A DNA stretch of 64,000 nt from Persicaria tinctoria (Eukaryota; Streptophyta; Magnoliopsida; Caryophyllales; Polygonaceae), in contig JBANSL010000001.1 of NCBI GenBank assembly GCA_037127255.1, forward strand, positions 31,118,501 to 31,182,500, read 5' to 3'. Below, piece by piece: positions 55,148 to 64,000 of this stretch. The translations under genes were made by a program, and so were the position numbers. How positions within the stretch are numbered: the first letter of the stretch is position 1; each line of letters opens with the position of its first letter. Under the pieces are notes generated by a model, which made no database searches, was not told the origin of the DNA, and saw only the letters and a list, made by a program, of their open reading frames with translations.

Positions 55148-56595
55148 ATGTCGAACGATAGCGACCCCAACTCTTCCCCTACCCCATCTGCTGGCATTTC
55201 TGCTGATAATATGCGGTTCATTATTGACTCTGCTGTCCAAGAATCTACTTTGGTTTTCCGTAAGGATATGGCAGAGGCTGAAAATCGTCGGGCTATTGAA
55301 CGCCAGGAGGACCGCGTATTCTGGTCTAACCTCATCAAACAGGCAGTTACGCGACAAATTGAGGAGGCAAAACAGGCGGAGGCTTCTGGATCTACACCTC
55401 CCTCTGGAGGTAGGCCGCCCCCACCACCTACGGCTCCTACACCTCCTTCGGGTAATGTCCCACCTACATGTAACCCTTCTGGTTCAGTTAACCCTCCCCC
55501 TTCTGGTCAATTACATTATCAACTTAAGTCTGCTACTCCTAATCATTTCAATGGAGAGAATGACAACGATCAACTAGCGAGCTTCAACGGACACCAGGAT
55601 CGCCGTGAACATACTCCACCACGGCATCAGCAAGGGAGGCCCATTCAGCGTCAGCAGTAGCAGCCGTTTCATACCCGTGCTAACTGGGATGACAGCCGCA
55701 GCAACAATGATCTTTATGAGACGCCACATCTGGAGGATGCTTACCATGAGGTAAATCCTAACTTTGATTATTTACCCCCTCCTAATTTTGGTCATCCTAG
55801 ATTTGATAATGCTCAAGCTATACAAAGACGAGATGTAAAGCTTAAATTAGAAACCTTTGATGGTAATACTGATCCTGAAGCTTATCTTGTTTGGGAAAAT
55901 CATACTGACTATCTTCTTGAACATTTACGCTATGAGGAAACAGAGAAGTTGGAAGTTGTTATATTGCATTTAGTAGGTAAAGCTCGCACCTGGTGGTTCC
56001 GCACTCGTGAGATGGGCCGTCGTCAGGACAAGCAACCTGTTGAGACTTGGCCACAACTTCGCCATCTCCTGAAAAAGAGACATGTGCCTGAGGAATACAC
56101 TGAGTCCATGAGGATGCAATTGGCGACCCGCCGCCAAGGGACTCGCTCTCCTAATGAATACAGGGATAAGCTGGAACAACTCTCCCATCAGGCTAATGTT
56201 TATCTGACTGAACGTGCTTTGTGTACACAATTTCTTGCTGGTCTTAATATTTCTATTAAAAATCCTTTATCTATCCACTCTATTAGAGATATTAACACTT
56301 TGACTCATAAAGCACAGTTGATGTATGAGCAACAGCAGCAGCAGCTTTGGCTACAACGGAACCGAGTTGACCAAACCTCTCAAGGTCGCAGGTTTGTTCC
56401 CTTTAACTCTCCCAGTCAATCTAAACCTTCTACTTCTAACCCTTCTATGCAGCAAAAGGGAGTTTCCAACTCACCTCAACAAGGTTATCAGGTTGAAACT
56501 AGAAGAGTTGATGCACCATCTACAGATCGCAACAAAGACATCCGCTGCTTCACTTGTGGTGGTTCTGGGCATGTCTCTCGGAATTGCCCTCTAAA
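55148..56595 (+). pseudogene. gag of CRM-like element 2, broken
   Basis: ATG 55148 (MSNDSDPNSSPTPSAGIS) opens a Pro-rich N-terminus. A TAG at 55658-55660 replaces a glutamine codon. The frame then stays open through KLETFDGNTDPEAYLVWE, the capsid block (WPQLRHLLKKRHVPEEYTES), FLAGLNISIKNPL and an intact zinc knuckle, CFTCGGSGHVSRNC (about 56546-56587). A 1-bp deletion directly after the knuckle (about 56590) shifts the frame, so the protease is read in another phase. Its lesions differ from those of element 1. Confidence 0.9.
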
Positions 56596-57048
56596 AGGAA
56601 GGTTCTTCTCAATGATTTGGGAGACCATTATTACGAGGAGGAGACTGCTGAGGACCTTGTAATTTCGAGTGAAGTGGAGGAGGACCAGTCGACTGAGCCT
56701 ATTGAGGAGATCGATACTTCCCAGTACGACAAGTTGCTTTGCATTATCAATCGACGGGTCCTGCACATTCAGGAATCTCCCATGGCTAATCAAAGGGAGA
56801 ACATATTCCACACAAGATGCATGGTTCGCGAAGCTACCTTAAGCCTTATCATCGACGGTGGGAGTTGCTGCAATCTCATCAGTGAAAAGGTAGTAAATTT
56901 CCTCTATTTACCTACTACTCCTAGAGCTAGTCACTATGGTTTAAATCGCATTACTGATGATGGTTCTGATATTTTGGTCATCAAAAAATGTTTAGTTTCC
57001 CTTTCAATTGGAACATAGCATGATAAAATATTATGTGATGTTGCTCGC
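56596..57048 (+). pseudogene. Protease N-terminal half of element 2, with nonsense codon
   Basis: Reads LLNDLGDHYYEEETAEDLV, then ENIFHTRC and LIIDGGSCCNLIS, the DGG-type catalytic motif. It continues to SLSIGT. A TAG at 57016-57018 interrupts it (TAT to TAG compared with element 1). The same frame resumes at once and continues into pol. Confidence 0.85.
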
Positions 57049-60000
57049 ATGGATTGTAGTCATATATTGTTAGGGCGTCCTTGGTTATATGATCGTTCTG
57101 TTCTTCATGATGGTCGTGCAAATACATATACTTTCACCTATGACGGGAGGAGAGTTACTCTCCTACCCCTTTCGCCACAAACTATTCTGAAGGAACAGGT
57201 TCGCAAGCAGCAACAAAGGAACGCCGACAGAGAATCTGAAAGATTGGAGAAGCTCAAAGGTAGCTCGACTGAACAAGCCGCCCCCACGGCCCAGCATGCC
57301 GCGCCCGCGGCCCCAGCAGCAGCGCCCGCAACCGCCCCTGCAGCCCCCTTGCCGCCTTCTCCTCCCCATTCGACGTCACCTAAGCCCTCTTCTGCATCAC
57401 TTAAGGGCTCTGTGGAACGTCGATATTTGGTCTCTCACCCTCAGCAAGGGACCATCACCTGGAATGCTCATCGACCTCATATTCTTCTGGTCATGAAACA
57501 GGTATTACTTAATGTTGAATTGACTCATATTCCTGCACCTATTGCTGCTCTTCTGCAGGATTATTTGGATGTGCTTCCAACTGAACTACCTCAAGGCTTG
57601 CCTCCTATTAGAGGTATTAAGCACCAGATTGACTTTGTGCCTGGAGCAGCCTTGCCTAATCGCGCCGCTTATAGAGCTAGTTCTGAGGAAACAAAGGAGC
57701 TGCAACGCCAAGTCACAGAATTGATGGACAAGGGCTTTGTTCGAGAAAGCCTCTCTCCCTGTGCCGTGCCTGTCATTTTGGTTCCAAAGAAGGATGGCTC
57801 CTGGCGCATGTGTGTTGATTGCCGCGCAATCAACCAAATAACGGTTAAGTATCGCCACCTCATTCCTCGTTTAGATGATATGCTTGATGAACTTCATGGT
57901 GCTGCTATTTTTTCTAAAATTGACCTTAGAAGTGGATATCATCAAATTAGGATAAAACAGGGTGATGAATGGAAAACGGCTTTTAAAACTAAGTATGGCT
58001 CATATGAATGGTTGGTAATGCATTTTGGTTTGACAAATGCACCTTCTACTTTTATGAGGCTTATGAACCATGTGCTTAGAAGACACTTAGGAAAATTTGT
58101 CGTTGTCTATTTTGACGATATCTTAATCTATAGTAAGAATATGCATGATCATTTAAGTCACTTAAAATTGGTCTTTGATTGTCTTAGGAAAGAGAAATTA
58201 TATGCCAATTTAAAGAAGTGTTCTTTTACATCCGAGTCTACCATTTTTCTTGGTTTTGAAGTGACTGCATCTGGATTGAAGGTGGATGAGGAGAAGATTC
58301 GTGCTATTCAGGAGTGGGCCAGGCCGACTACACCCACTCATGTCCGCTCATTCTTGGGCCTTGCTGGCTTCTATCGACGTTTTGTCAAGGACTTCAGCCT
58401 AATTGCCGCCCCCCTACATGAGCTGACGAAGAAAGATGTGACATTTCGCTGGTTTGACTCACATCAAAAGGCTTTCGACGCCCTCAAGGACCGCCTAACA
58501 CACACCCCAGTGCTCCAGTTACCTGACTTTGCTCAACCTTTTGAGCTCGAGTGTGATGCTTCTGGCACTGGCATTGGAGGGGTCCTGCTGCAGCACAAGC
58601 GTCCCATCGCCTACTTCAGCGAAAAGTTGGGCACCGCTGAGCTCAACTATTCTACCTACGACAAGGAGCTATTTGCACTGGTTCGCTGCTTACAGACTTG
58701 GCAACATTATCTCTGGCCTAAGGAGTTTGTGATTCATTCGGATCATGAAGCTCTGAAGTACCTCAAAGGACAAGCAGTGCTCAGCAGGCGACTTGCTCGA
58801 TGGGTGGAGTTTATAGAGACCTTTTCCTATGTGGTTCACCACAAGAAGGGAAAGGATAATGTGGTAGCTGACGCGCTATCACGCAGGTATGTCCTCTTAA
58901 ACCATATGGATGCACATGTGTTGGGTTTTGCTTCGATAAAGGAACTGTATGCTTCTGATAGTTTCTTTAAAACTATATATGCTCAATGTGTGTCCACAGG
59001 TGAAGTTGATTCATATTTTGTTGATAATGGGTATTTGTTTAAGATGGGAAAGCTTTGTATCCCATCTTCTTCTATTCGCCGATTGTTAACCCAAGAAATT
59101 CATGAATCTAGGGGACATGGGGGTTTCGAAAAAACCTTAGCTGGACTAAAGGAACACTACTTTTGGCCTAAAATGTCTAATTATGTGCTGAGATTTGTCA
59201 AAAGTTGTGTTACATGTGCTAAAGCCAAATCGAAATCCAATGCTAATGGTCTATACCAACCTTTGCCTATTGCTAATGCACCCTGGGAAGATGTTTCTAT
59301 GGATTTTATTGTAGGACTGCCTAGAACTTCTAAGGGTCATGATTCCATATTTGTTGTTGTAGACAGATTTTCCAAAATGACTCATTTTATTCCATGCCAT
59401 AAAACTGATGATGCTATTCATGTTGTTCATTTATTCTTTAAAGATGTTGTTCGCTTACATGGATTGCCATTGTCTATAGTTTCTGACCGTGATCCTAAAT
59501 TCTTAAGCTCTTTTTGGAAAACTCTATGGTCTAAATTGGGTACAAAATTGCTATTTTCTACTTCTTGTCACCCACAAAATGATGGCCAAACTGAGGTCAC
59601 CAATAGAACTCTTGGGGCTCTCCTTAGAGTCATGCTGCGAACTAACCTCCGGAGGTGGGAAGACTGCCTACTATTTGTAGAATTTGCGTATAACAGGTCT
59701 AGGCACTCTGCAACAAAAATGACCCCCTTCGAAGTAGTATATGGCCGAAATCCTTTAACTCCAGTGGACATGATGCCTCGGCCATATAAGGACAAGGAGA
59801 GCGTGGATGCAGCTAAGCAAGTGGACTTCATCAAAAGCTTGCATGAGCGTACCAAGGCGCAACTGGAAAGGAAGACTGTGCAATACAAAGCCGCAAAGGA
59901 CAAGCATCGCAAGGATGTGCAGTTCAACGTTGGTGATCTGGTCTGGCTGCATCTCAGGAAAGAAAGGTTTCCGCAACAACGGAAATCTAAGCTGGACCCC

Positions 60001-60435
60001 AGGGGAGATGGACCATTCAGAGTGGTTCAGAAGATGGGTCCTAATGCATACAAGCTGGATCTCTCTGCCGATAAGTACAGCGTCCATTCTACATTCAACG
60101 TCGCCGATCTTTCCTTGTTCGTGCCTGACGATGACTCTGACGACGATTTGAGGACAAATCGAAGTCAAGTGGAGGAGAATGATGCCGTGCAATTATCGAT
60201 GACTCCTGGTGACATTGAGGACAACATGAAGGTTCCATTTGATGGCCCTGTCACTCGTGCAAGGGCCAAGAAGATTCAAAATGCAACTAAGGCCTTTCTT
60301 TTCCGTCACCATGGAACTTTAGAGCAACGGTTCAGGCCACCCTGGATCACTTGGCTCAAGGTTACACCACCAGCACCAGAAGTGAGCTTGCGTCCACACT
60401 CAGAGCTCATGAAGACTCGTCAGCATCCCCCATGA
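57049..60435 (+). CDS. Pol of CRM-like element 2: protease end, RT, RNase H, integrase, LTR-encoded tail
   Basis: An uninterrupted frame of 1128 codons. Order by residue: protease end HILLGRPWLYDR (~4-16); Ala/Pro-rich linker (~75-115); RT from ~185, with catalytic YFDD at ~354-357; RNase [12 protein letters not shown] (~500-512) and [10 protein letters not shown] (~563); integrase zinc finger HESRGHG ... CVTC (~684-723); integrase core Asp in MDFIVGL (~752), Asp in SDRDPKF (~811) and Glu in DGQTEV (~848), with HPQT changed to HPQN; C-terminal GPNAYKLDL (~1005). From residue ~1044 the frame is inside the 3' LTR and adds an 85-residue tail with GPVTRARAKKI. Such LTR-encoded tails are known in the CRM group of centromeric chromoviruses. 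Its start is only the first Met after the upstream stop, so alone it is not a functional polyprotein. Confidence 0.9.
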   Translation: MDCSHILLGRPWLYDRSVLHDGRANTYTFTYDGRRVTLLPLSPQTILKEQVRKQQQRNADRESERLEKLKGSSTEQAAPTAQHAAPAAPAAAPATAPAAPLPPSPPHSTSPKPSSASLKGSVERRYLVSHPQQGTITWNAHRPHILLVMKQVLLNVELTHIPAPIAALLQDYLDVLPTELPQGLPPIRGIKHQIDFVPGAALPNRAAYRASSEETKELQRQVTELMDKGFVRESLSPCAVPVILVPKKDGSWRMCVDCRAINQITVKYRHLIPRLDDMLDELHGAAIFSKIDLRSGYHQIRIKQGDEWKTAFKTKYGSYEWLVMHFGLTNAPSTFMRLMNHVLRRHLGKFVVVYFDDILIYSKNMHDHLSHLKLVFDCLRKEKLYANLKKCSFTSESTIFLGFEVTASGLKVDEEKIRAIQEWARPTTPTHVRSFLGLAGFYRRFVKDFSLIAAPLHELTKKDVTFRWFDSHQKAFDALKDRLTHTPVLQLPDFAQPFELECDASGTGIGGVLLQHKRPIAYFSEKLGTAELNYSTYDKELFALVRCLQTWQHYLWPKEFVIHSDHEALKYLKGQAVLSRRLARWVEFIETFSYVVHHKKGKDNVVADALSRRYVLLNHMDAHVLGFASIKELYASDSFFKTIYAQCVSTGEVDSYFVDNGYLFKMGKLCIPSSSIRRLLTQEIHESRGHGGFEKTLAGLKEHYFWPKMSNYVLRFVKSCVTCAKAKSKSNANGLYQPLPIANAPWEDVSMDFIVGLPRTSKGHDSIFVVVDRFSKMTHFIPCHKTDDAIHVVHLFFKDVVRLHGLPLSIVSDRDPKFLSSFWKTLWSKLGTKLLFSTSCHPQNDGQTEVTNRTLGALLRVMLRTNLRRWEDCLLFVEFAYNRSRHSATKMTPFEVVYGRNPLTPVDMMPRPYKDKESVDAAKQVDFIKSLHERTKAQLERKTVQYKAAKDKHRKDVQFNVGDLVWLHLRKERFPQQRKSKLDPRGDGPFRVVQKMGPNAYKLDLSADKYSVHSTFNVADLSLFVPDDDSDDDLRTNRSQVEENDAVQLSMTPGDIEDNMKVPFDGPVTRARAKKIQNATKAFLFRHHGTLEQRFRPPWITWLKVTPPAPEVSLRPHSELMKTRQHPP

Positions 60436-61437
60436 CTCACCATGACTCGGCATCTCCACGGAAGCACTCGGCCGAGTGGATCAAGGGAATGTCGAGTGGA
60501 GTATTGGGCTTGGCCGAGTGATCTCTTGTGGGCCGAGTTACATTAGTCTTTAATTAATTTGTTATTTTATGCAATTAGTTAAATAAGGTGGAAATTAATT
60601 ATATCTCTTCTAGATATATTACTTAGCCACCAAGTTATTAAATATCTATCTTCTTAGGAATTATTTATCTTAAAGTTATTTCATTTATCTTTAGATAGAG
60701 TTAATCTATCCAAACCCCTTTCCTTTGCAAGAAAGGATTGGTTAGATCTCTCATAGTTTTCCTATAAATTCATGTTATGCACTTTGATTTAATCAGATTG
60801 AAATAGAATTGAAGAAACCCTTTATGGATTAAGGGTTCTTCGATTGTCAATCCAAAGCTCTTGTGTTCTAAAACTTTCGGCAATCACAAATCACCAACCC
60901 TCACCTTGTTCTTGTCGAGATCAAGGAATCCCAGCCTTCCCTTACTCGACATAGCCGGCGCCTCCGAAGGACTCCAGGCCTTGGCGACGTCCACAGGCAG
61001 CATCGCTCCCAGCGAGCGCGGACACCTGCTTCCGCGTCCTCGCTCTCGCTCCCGCGGTGCCCAGGCGCCCTCGTCTGCGTGCTCCTAGGCGCGTCACTCG
61101 CGCGCTCGCCCTCACCCTCGCTCCCAGCGAAAACCCTGCGCGCATCCGGACATCCGCACACCCTGAGGACCCGTGTCCTGTGTGCCCGAGACCCGCGCTC
61201 CAGTCCTCGCTACTTTCCTCGCTGTTCTTCGTTTTAGTTTTATGTCGCTATTTCTCAGTTTCCAATTACTAAAATTACTAAGTGTTGAAATCTGTCGCTA
61301 AATCAGAATTCTAATTACTTGTTTGAATTGTTCCAAATCAGGAGATATCAAAGAGCATTGCAAGATCAAAGCAAATATACGGCGTGGTTCTTGATCTGAA
61401 GCCCACAGGCGAAGGATCGGGTATCCCAAACGTATCA
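60180..61437 (+). repeat. 3' LTR of CRM-like element 2
   Basis: Starts TGATGCCGTGCAA inside the pol frame, so pol and LTR overlap by 256 bp. It ends ACGTATCA. TATA box at 60763-60770. Phased CCGAGT/TCGAGT motifs start at 60472, 60492, 60514 and 60533. Confidence 0.95.
60763..60770 (+). promoter_or_regulatory. TATA box in element 2 3' LTR
   Basis: TATAAATT, the counterpart of the site at 53435. Confidence 0.5.
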
Positions 61438-62235
61438 CCTAGTGCTGTGCCTATGTTATTAATCCCTAAGAAAGATGGTACATGGAGAATGTGTGTAGAT
61501 TGTAGGGCTATTAACAATATTACTTTTAAATATCTTCATTCTATTCTACGCTTCGATGATATGCTAGATGAATTGCATGGAGCTTCTATATTCTCTAAGA
61601 TAGATCTTAGGAGTGGCTATTATCAAATTAGAATGAAGGAAGGCGATGAATGGAAAACAGCCTTTAAAACTAAGCTTGGTTTATATGAGTGGTTGGTTAT
61701 GCCTTTTGTCTTAACTAATGCTCCTAGTACTTTCATGCGCTTAATGAATCATGTGCTTCGAAACTTCATTGGGAAATTTGTTGTTGTTTATTTTGATGAT
61801 ATTCTGATTTACAGCAAGTCTCCTAATGAACATGAATCACACCTTAGAGAAGTGCTTAAGACACTAAGAATTGAACGTTTGTATGCTAATTTAAAGAAAT
61901 GTGAGCTATGTAATGAACAAGTGTCTTTTCTTGGTTTTGTAGTAAGCTCTAGTGGATTGCGTGTTGATGAAACAAAGATCAAAGCTATACAAGAGTGGCC
62001 AACCCCCACCAATATAGGACATGTACGCAGCTTCCAAGGACTTGCGAGCTTCTACATGCGTTTCGTGCGCGACTTCAGCACTATTTCAGCCCCACTAACC
62101 GAGCTTACAAAGAAGAGAAGTGAGTTCAAATGGGGAGCAGCTCAGAAGGAGGCGTTTAACACGCTTAAGGACAAGCTCACACATGCACCATTACTAGCAC
62201 TTCCGGATTTCTCTCGGGCATTTGAGGTTGAGTGC
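61438..62235 (+). pseudogene. RT and RNase H start of element C, resumed after insertion
   Basis: This continues the RT gene that stops at 52851: the frame resumes with the target copy CCTAG and reads [21 protein letters not shown]. It then has [20 protein letters not shown], catalytic YFDDILIYS (about 61792-61818), [17 protein letters not shown] and the thumb/connection region. It ends at FEVEC (about 62235), the first RNase H strand, exactly before the expected catalytic Asp. There the sequence changes to a copy of the 5' leader. The frame is open from 61438 to 62283. The RT residues look intact, but RNase H and integrase are absent. Confidence 0.9.
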
Positions 62236-62242
62236 TTGTCGA

Positions 62243-62450
62243 TAAAAAAAAATATTCAGTTCGAAAATTCCAAAAGAAAATAAAAGAAAGCCTGCAAATT
62301 TACCTCTTTTGATTTGAAACCATTAGTTAGGATGTTGTAGTTGTAAGGTAGGGTTTCAAGTTTGTGTTTTGTGTTTGGGAGGTAATATATGTGATCTAGG
62401 GCTGTAGGATTTCACCAAGATGATCCCTTGAAGCTTTCTTGCACTAGATC
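62243..62450 (+). repeat. Second copy of the element C leader
   Basis: Matches 50306-50510 closely ('ttcagttcgaaaattccaaa' through 'tcttgcactagatca'), with about ten differences. It directly follows the broken RNase H. Confidence 0.9.
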
Positions 62451-62497
62451 AATTCAAACAACTTCTTTCTTTTATTTTCTTTGTTATTTCAGTTTTG

Positions 62498-62682
62498 TCG
62501 AGTACCTTTCTCTCTCGATCGAGTACTCCTTGTGTGTCTATTGCTTGTTGTTCGAGTGCTCTTGTTTCAATATCGAGTTGATCTTACCATTGTCGAGTGT
62601 TCTCTTGCTTGTGTCGAGTACTACAACCCTTGCCGAGTGCTCAATTGTGCTTTGTCGAGTGCTTGAAGCTTTTGTCGAGTAC
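62498..62682. repeat. Phased TCGAGTRC motif array
   Basis: TCGAGTAC, TCGAGTGC and close variants start at 62498, 62519, 62552, 62573, 62593, 62614, 62633, 62654 and 62674. Steps are 21, 33, 21, 20, 21, 19, 21 and 20 bp. It lies in pyrimidine-rich leader DNA before a short ORF. Confidence 0.85.
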
Positions 62683-62880
62683 TCTTGTTTACTGTTTCAT
62701 TCATTCTCTCATACATATACTTTGATTGTTGGGTTTTTGCTTGAGTGTTGATTTGCCCAAGGCGGATTACCCCAACAAGCGTGACATACCAATTAGAGAG
62801 GGAGTGTGAGCGAAACACTTGCGAGCTTGTTTATATTTTTACTAACCTTGCACATAGTTCTTTGTTTGTCTTTATTTGCA

Positions 62881-63700
62881 ATGTCTAATAACCAAGGCAA
62901 CGACTGGTTCAGTACCACCATGGAGATCTTAGCTAAGATGGATAAAAGCTTTACGGCAATAGAGCTTCAGCGTTTTGGCTCTAATACGGTGTTTGGACAA
63001 GGAGTCCCACCTAGAGATGACGTGCCACCAATTGAAAGGGAAGAAACTCATCCTATTGTTAACCAATATAATGTTTCTTCTAGCATAGATAATTATCTTA
63101 TTGTTAAAAATGTAGAGCATGTTGATAATAATGATTAATATCTTAATTTACTTGCCTATGATCATAATGATTACATTGAATATGAGCATGATGATTCTTT
63201 GATTGATTTAAATGTTCAACCTACACCTTGTGATGATAATCAAAGAGAAGATTTATGTCATAGTAAATGTTTAGACAAAGGCAATGTTTCTAATATGATC
63301 ATTGATGGTACAAATTCTTCTACTATTGCTAGCCTTGAATTAATTGAAAATTCAGCCTTGAATTAATTGAAAATTCAGCCTTGAAAAAGGATGAAAACTT
63401 GCTAGCATTGGATGGAAACTTAGGGATGAATGACCAAGCTAAAGTGCATATTAAGTTAGAACATCATGACGTTGTTATGACATCTGAATTATGCACTAAT
63501 CAAGTTTCTTTTCTTGATTTTATAGATGAAGCTGAGACAACAACCATCGAGGAGTGGTCAATCCCTAAAACAATCGTTCTTGAGATGAGTTTCCATGGGC
63601 ATAAGGTTTTCAATCCAGGAGCTCGTGTGGATGTCTTTGCGAAATCATATGCGACCTTGGATTCGAGGACGAATCCTTTTCAAGAAAGGGAGAATGATGC
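62881..63700 (+). pseudogene. Collapsed retroelement ORF of gag, protease, RT and C-terminal pieces
   Basis: ATG 62881 (MSNNQGNDWFSTTMEILAKM) resembles a gag N-terminus and runs to 63138 (TAA). After a short stretch it shows NQREDL and NMIIDGT, a degraded protease motif in the place of DGG. It then has AKVHIKLEHHD (protease middle), ELCTNQVSFL (RT palm, compare [12 protein letters not shown] at about 61903 in element C) and DSRTNPFQERENDA, the pol C-terminus just before the LTR. Capsid, knuckle and most of RT, RNase H and integrase are missing. A 23-bp tandem duplication at 63332-63377 also breaks the frame. It looks like a non-autonomous relative of element C. Confidence 0.65.
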
Positions 63701-64000
63701 GTGACCATCCAAGCCACCTCCAGACACACCTATGATTCGAGCTCGTGAAAATGATGTCATCTTCAAGAGGAAGAAGAAGGCTCCACCATGGGAGAAGATC
63801 CAAAGGTGCAAATGACGATTTAGACTCTCGTTCAGAATATTTGACAGCTTTTCAACGTCTCTGTAAAATGGGACGTACGGATTCAATATATATCGGATTG
63901 AGGCGTGCCATACCTTGTCGGAAGGAGGACGAAGAGATCTACAACTTTGTTGTTGAATGTTTTTCCATATTCGACATGGAGCTTGGCCAAAAATCGCATT
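63695..64000 (+). repeat. 3' LTR of element C, cut by window end
   Basis: Starts TGATGCGTGACC right after a pol-end sequence. The first 306 bp align with 48733-49040, with roughly 10 percent difference concentrated after ~150 bp. Confidence 0.85.

Larger units (their letters stand above)
52852..61437 (+). mobile_element. CRM-like Ty3/gypsy element 2, complete but inactive
   Basis: LTRs 52852-54110 (1259 bp) and 60180-61437 (1258 bp) enclose leader, gag, protease, RT, RNase H and integrase. An exact TSD, CCTAG (52847-52851 and 61438-61442), marks insertion into the RT gene of element C. The LTRs differ by a few percent by eye. It is the same family as 11539-18881. Gag and protease carry a nonsense codon, a frameshift and a second nonsense codon, but pol is open for 1128 codons. 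Confidence 0.95.
48733..64000 (+). mobile_element. CRM-like Ty3/gypsy element C (host of element 2), runs off window
   Basis: 5' LTR 48733-49743, exact initiator-Met primer-binding site, gag, protease and RT up to 52851. It is then interrupted by element 2 and resumes at 61438. RT and the start of RNase H continue to 62235, followed by a rearranged tail and the 3' LTR from 63695. The reading frame rejoins exactly across the insertion when one CCTAG is removed. The 3' LTR is cut by the window end. Confidence 0.85.

Noticed and set aside
60435..61437. Host gene downstream of CRM-like pol
   Set aside because: The whole stretch is the 3' LTR, matching 53107-54110.

Overview
The window looks like plant nuclear DNA, probably a eudicot, from a repeat-dense and possibly pericentromeric region. 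I recognised no complete host gene, tRNA or rRNA. Nearly everything identifiable is a transposable element (TE): L1-type LINEs, Ty1/copia, Athila-like and CRM-like Ty3/gypsy elements, Mutator-like elements (MULEs), a CACTA element, MITEs and a tRNA-derived SINE-like patch. Each plant lineage is inferred from protein motifs read by eye. The species cannot be told.

Layout. 1-7 kb: possible LTR tail, a 5'-truncated LINE (575-2598), a Stowaway MITE (3105-3340), and a Tourist-like MITE (4339-5495) split by a minus-strand LINE fragment with a 15-bp target-site duplication (TSD). 7-19.3 kb: a pair of ~280-bp inverted arms (7019-7293 and 19026-19305) encloses a degraded copia element (7631-10939) and CRM-like element 1 (11539-18881, TSD CTTAA). 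I read these arms as the ends of an eroded Pack-MULE. 20.06-29.26 kb: a complete but non-autonomous Athila-like element with both LTRs, gag and protease but no reverse transcriptase, RNase H or integrase. 30.28-35.63 kb: a MULE with ~350-bp terminal inverted repeats (TIRs) and a 9-bp TSD. It carries a mudrA-like pseudogene lacking its catalytic domain and, convergently, a two-exon GRF-zinc-finger/transmembrane gene. 35.79-37.59 kb: a third LINE with a 17-bp TSD.

38.0-64 kb is a nest at least four levels deep. A copia element (38028-39058) is cut by a second Athila-like element (from 39059). That element's LTR is cut by a CACTA element (39372-43616, TSD TCA), and its 3' part is cut by a CRM-like element (LTR from 48733). 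That CRM-like element is in turn cut, inside its reverse-transcriptase gene, by CRM-like element 2 (52852-61437, TSD CCTAG).

Most unusual signals: (1) the second Athila-like element carries 19 exact copies of the palindrome TCGATATCGA, plus variants, mostly 19-21 bp apart and exactly 21 bp apart where the array is coding; (2) different TCGAG/CCGAG motifs with the same ~20-bp spacing occur in two CRM-like families; (3) the MULE has two convergent genes; (4) the outer CRM-like element ends in a chimera: a repeated 5' leader followed by a collapsed ORF assembled from gag, protease, RT and C-terminal pieces. All coordinates and motif counts were read by eye.
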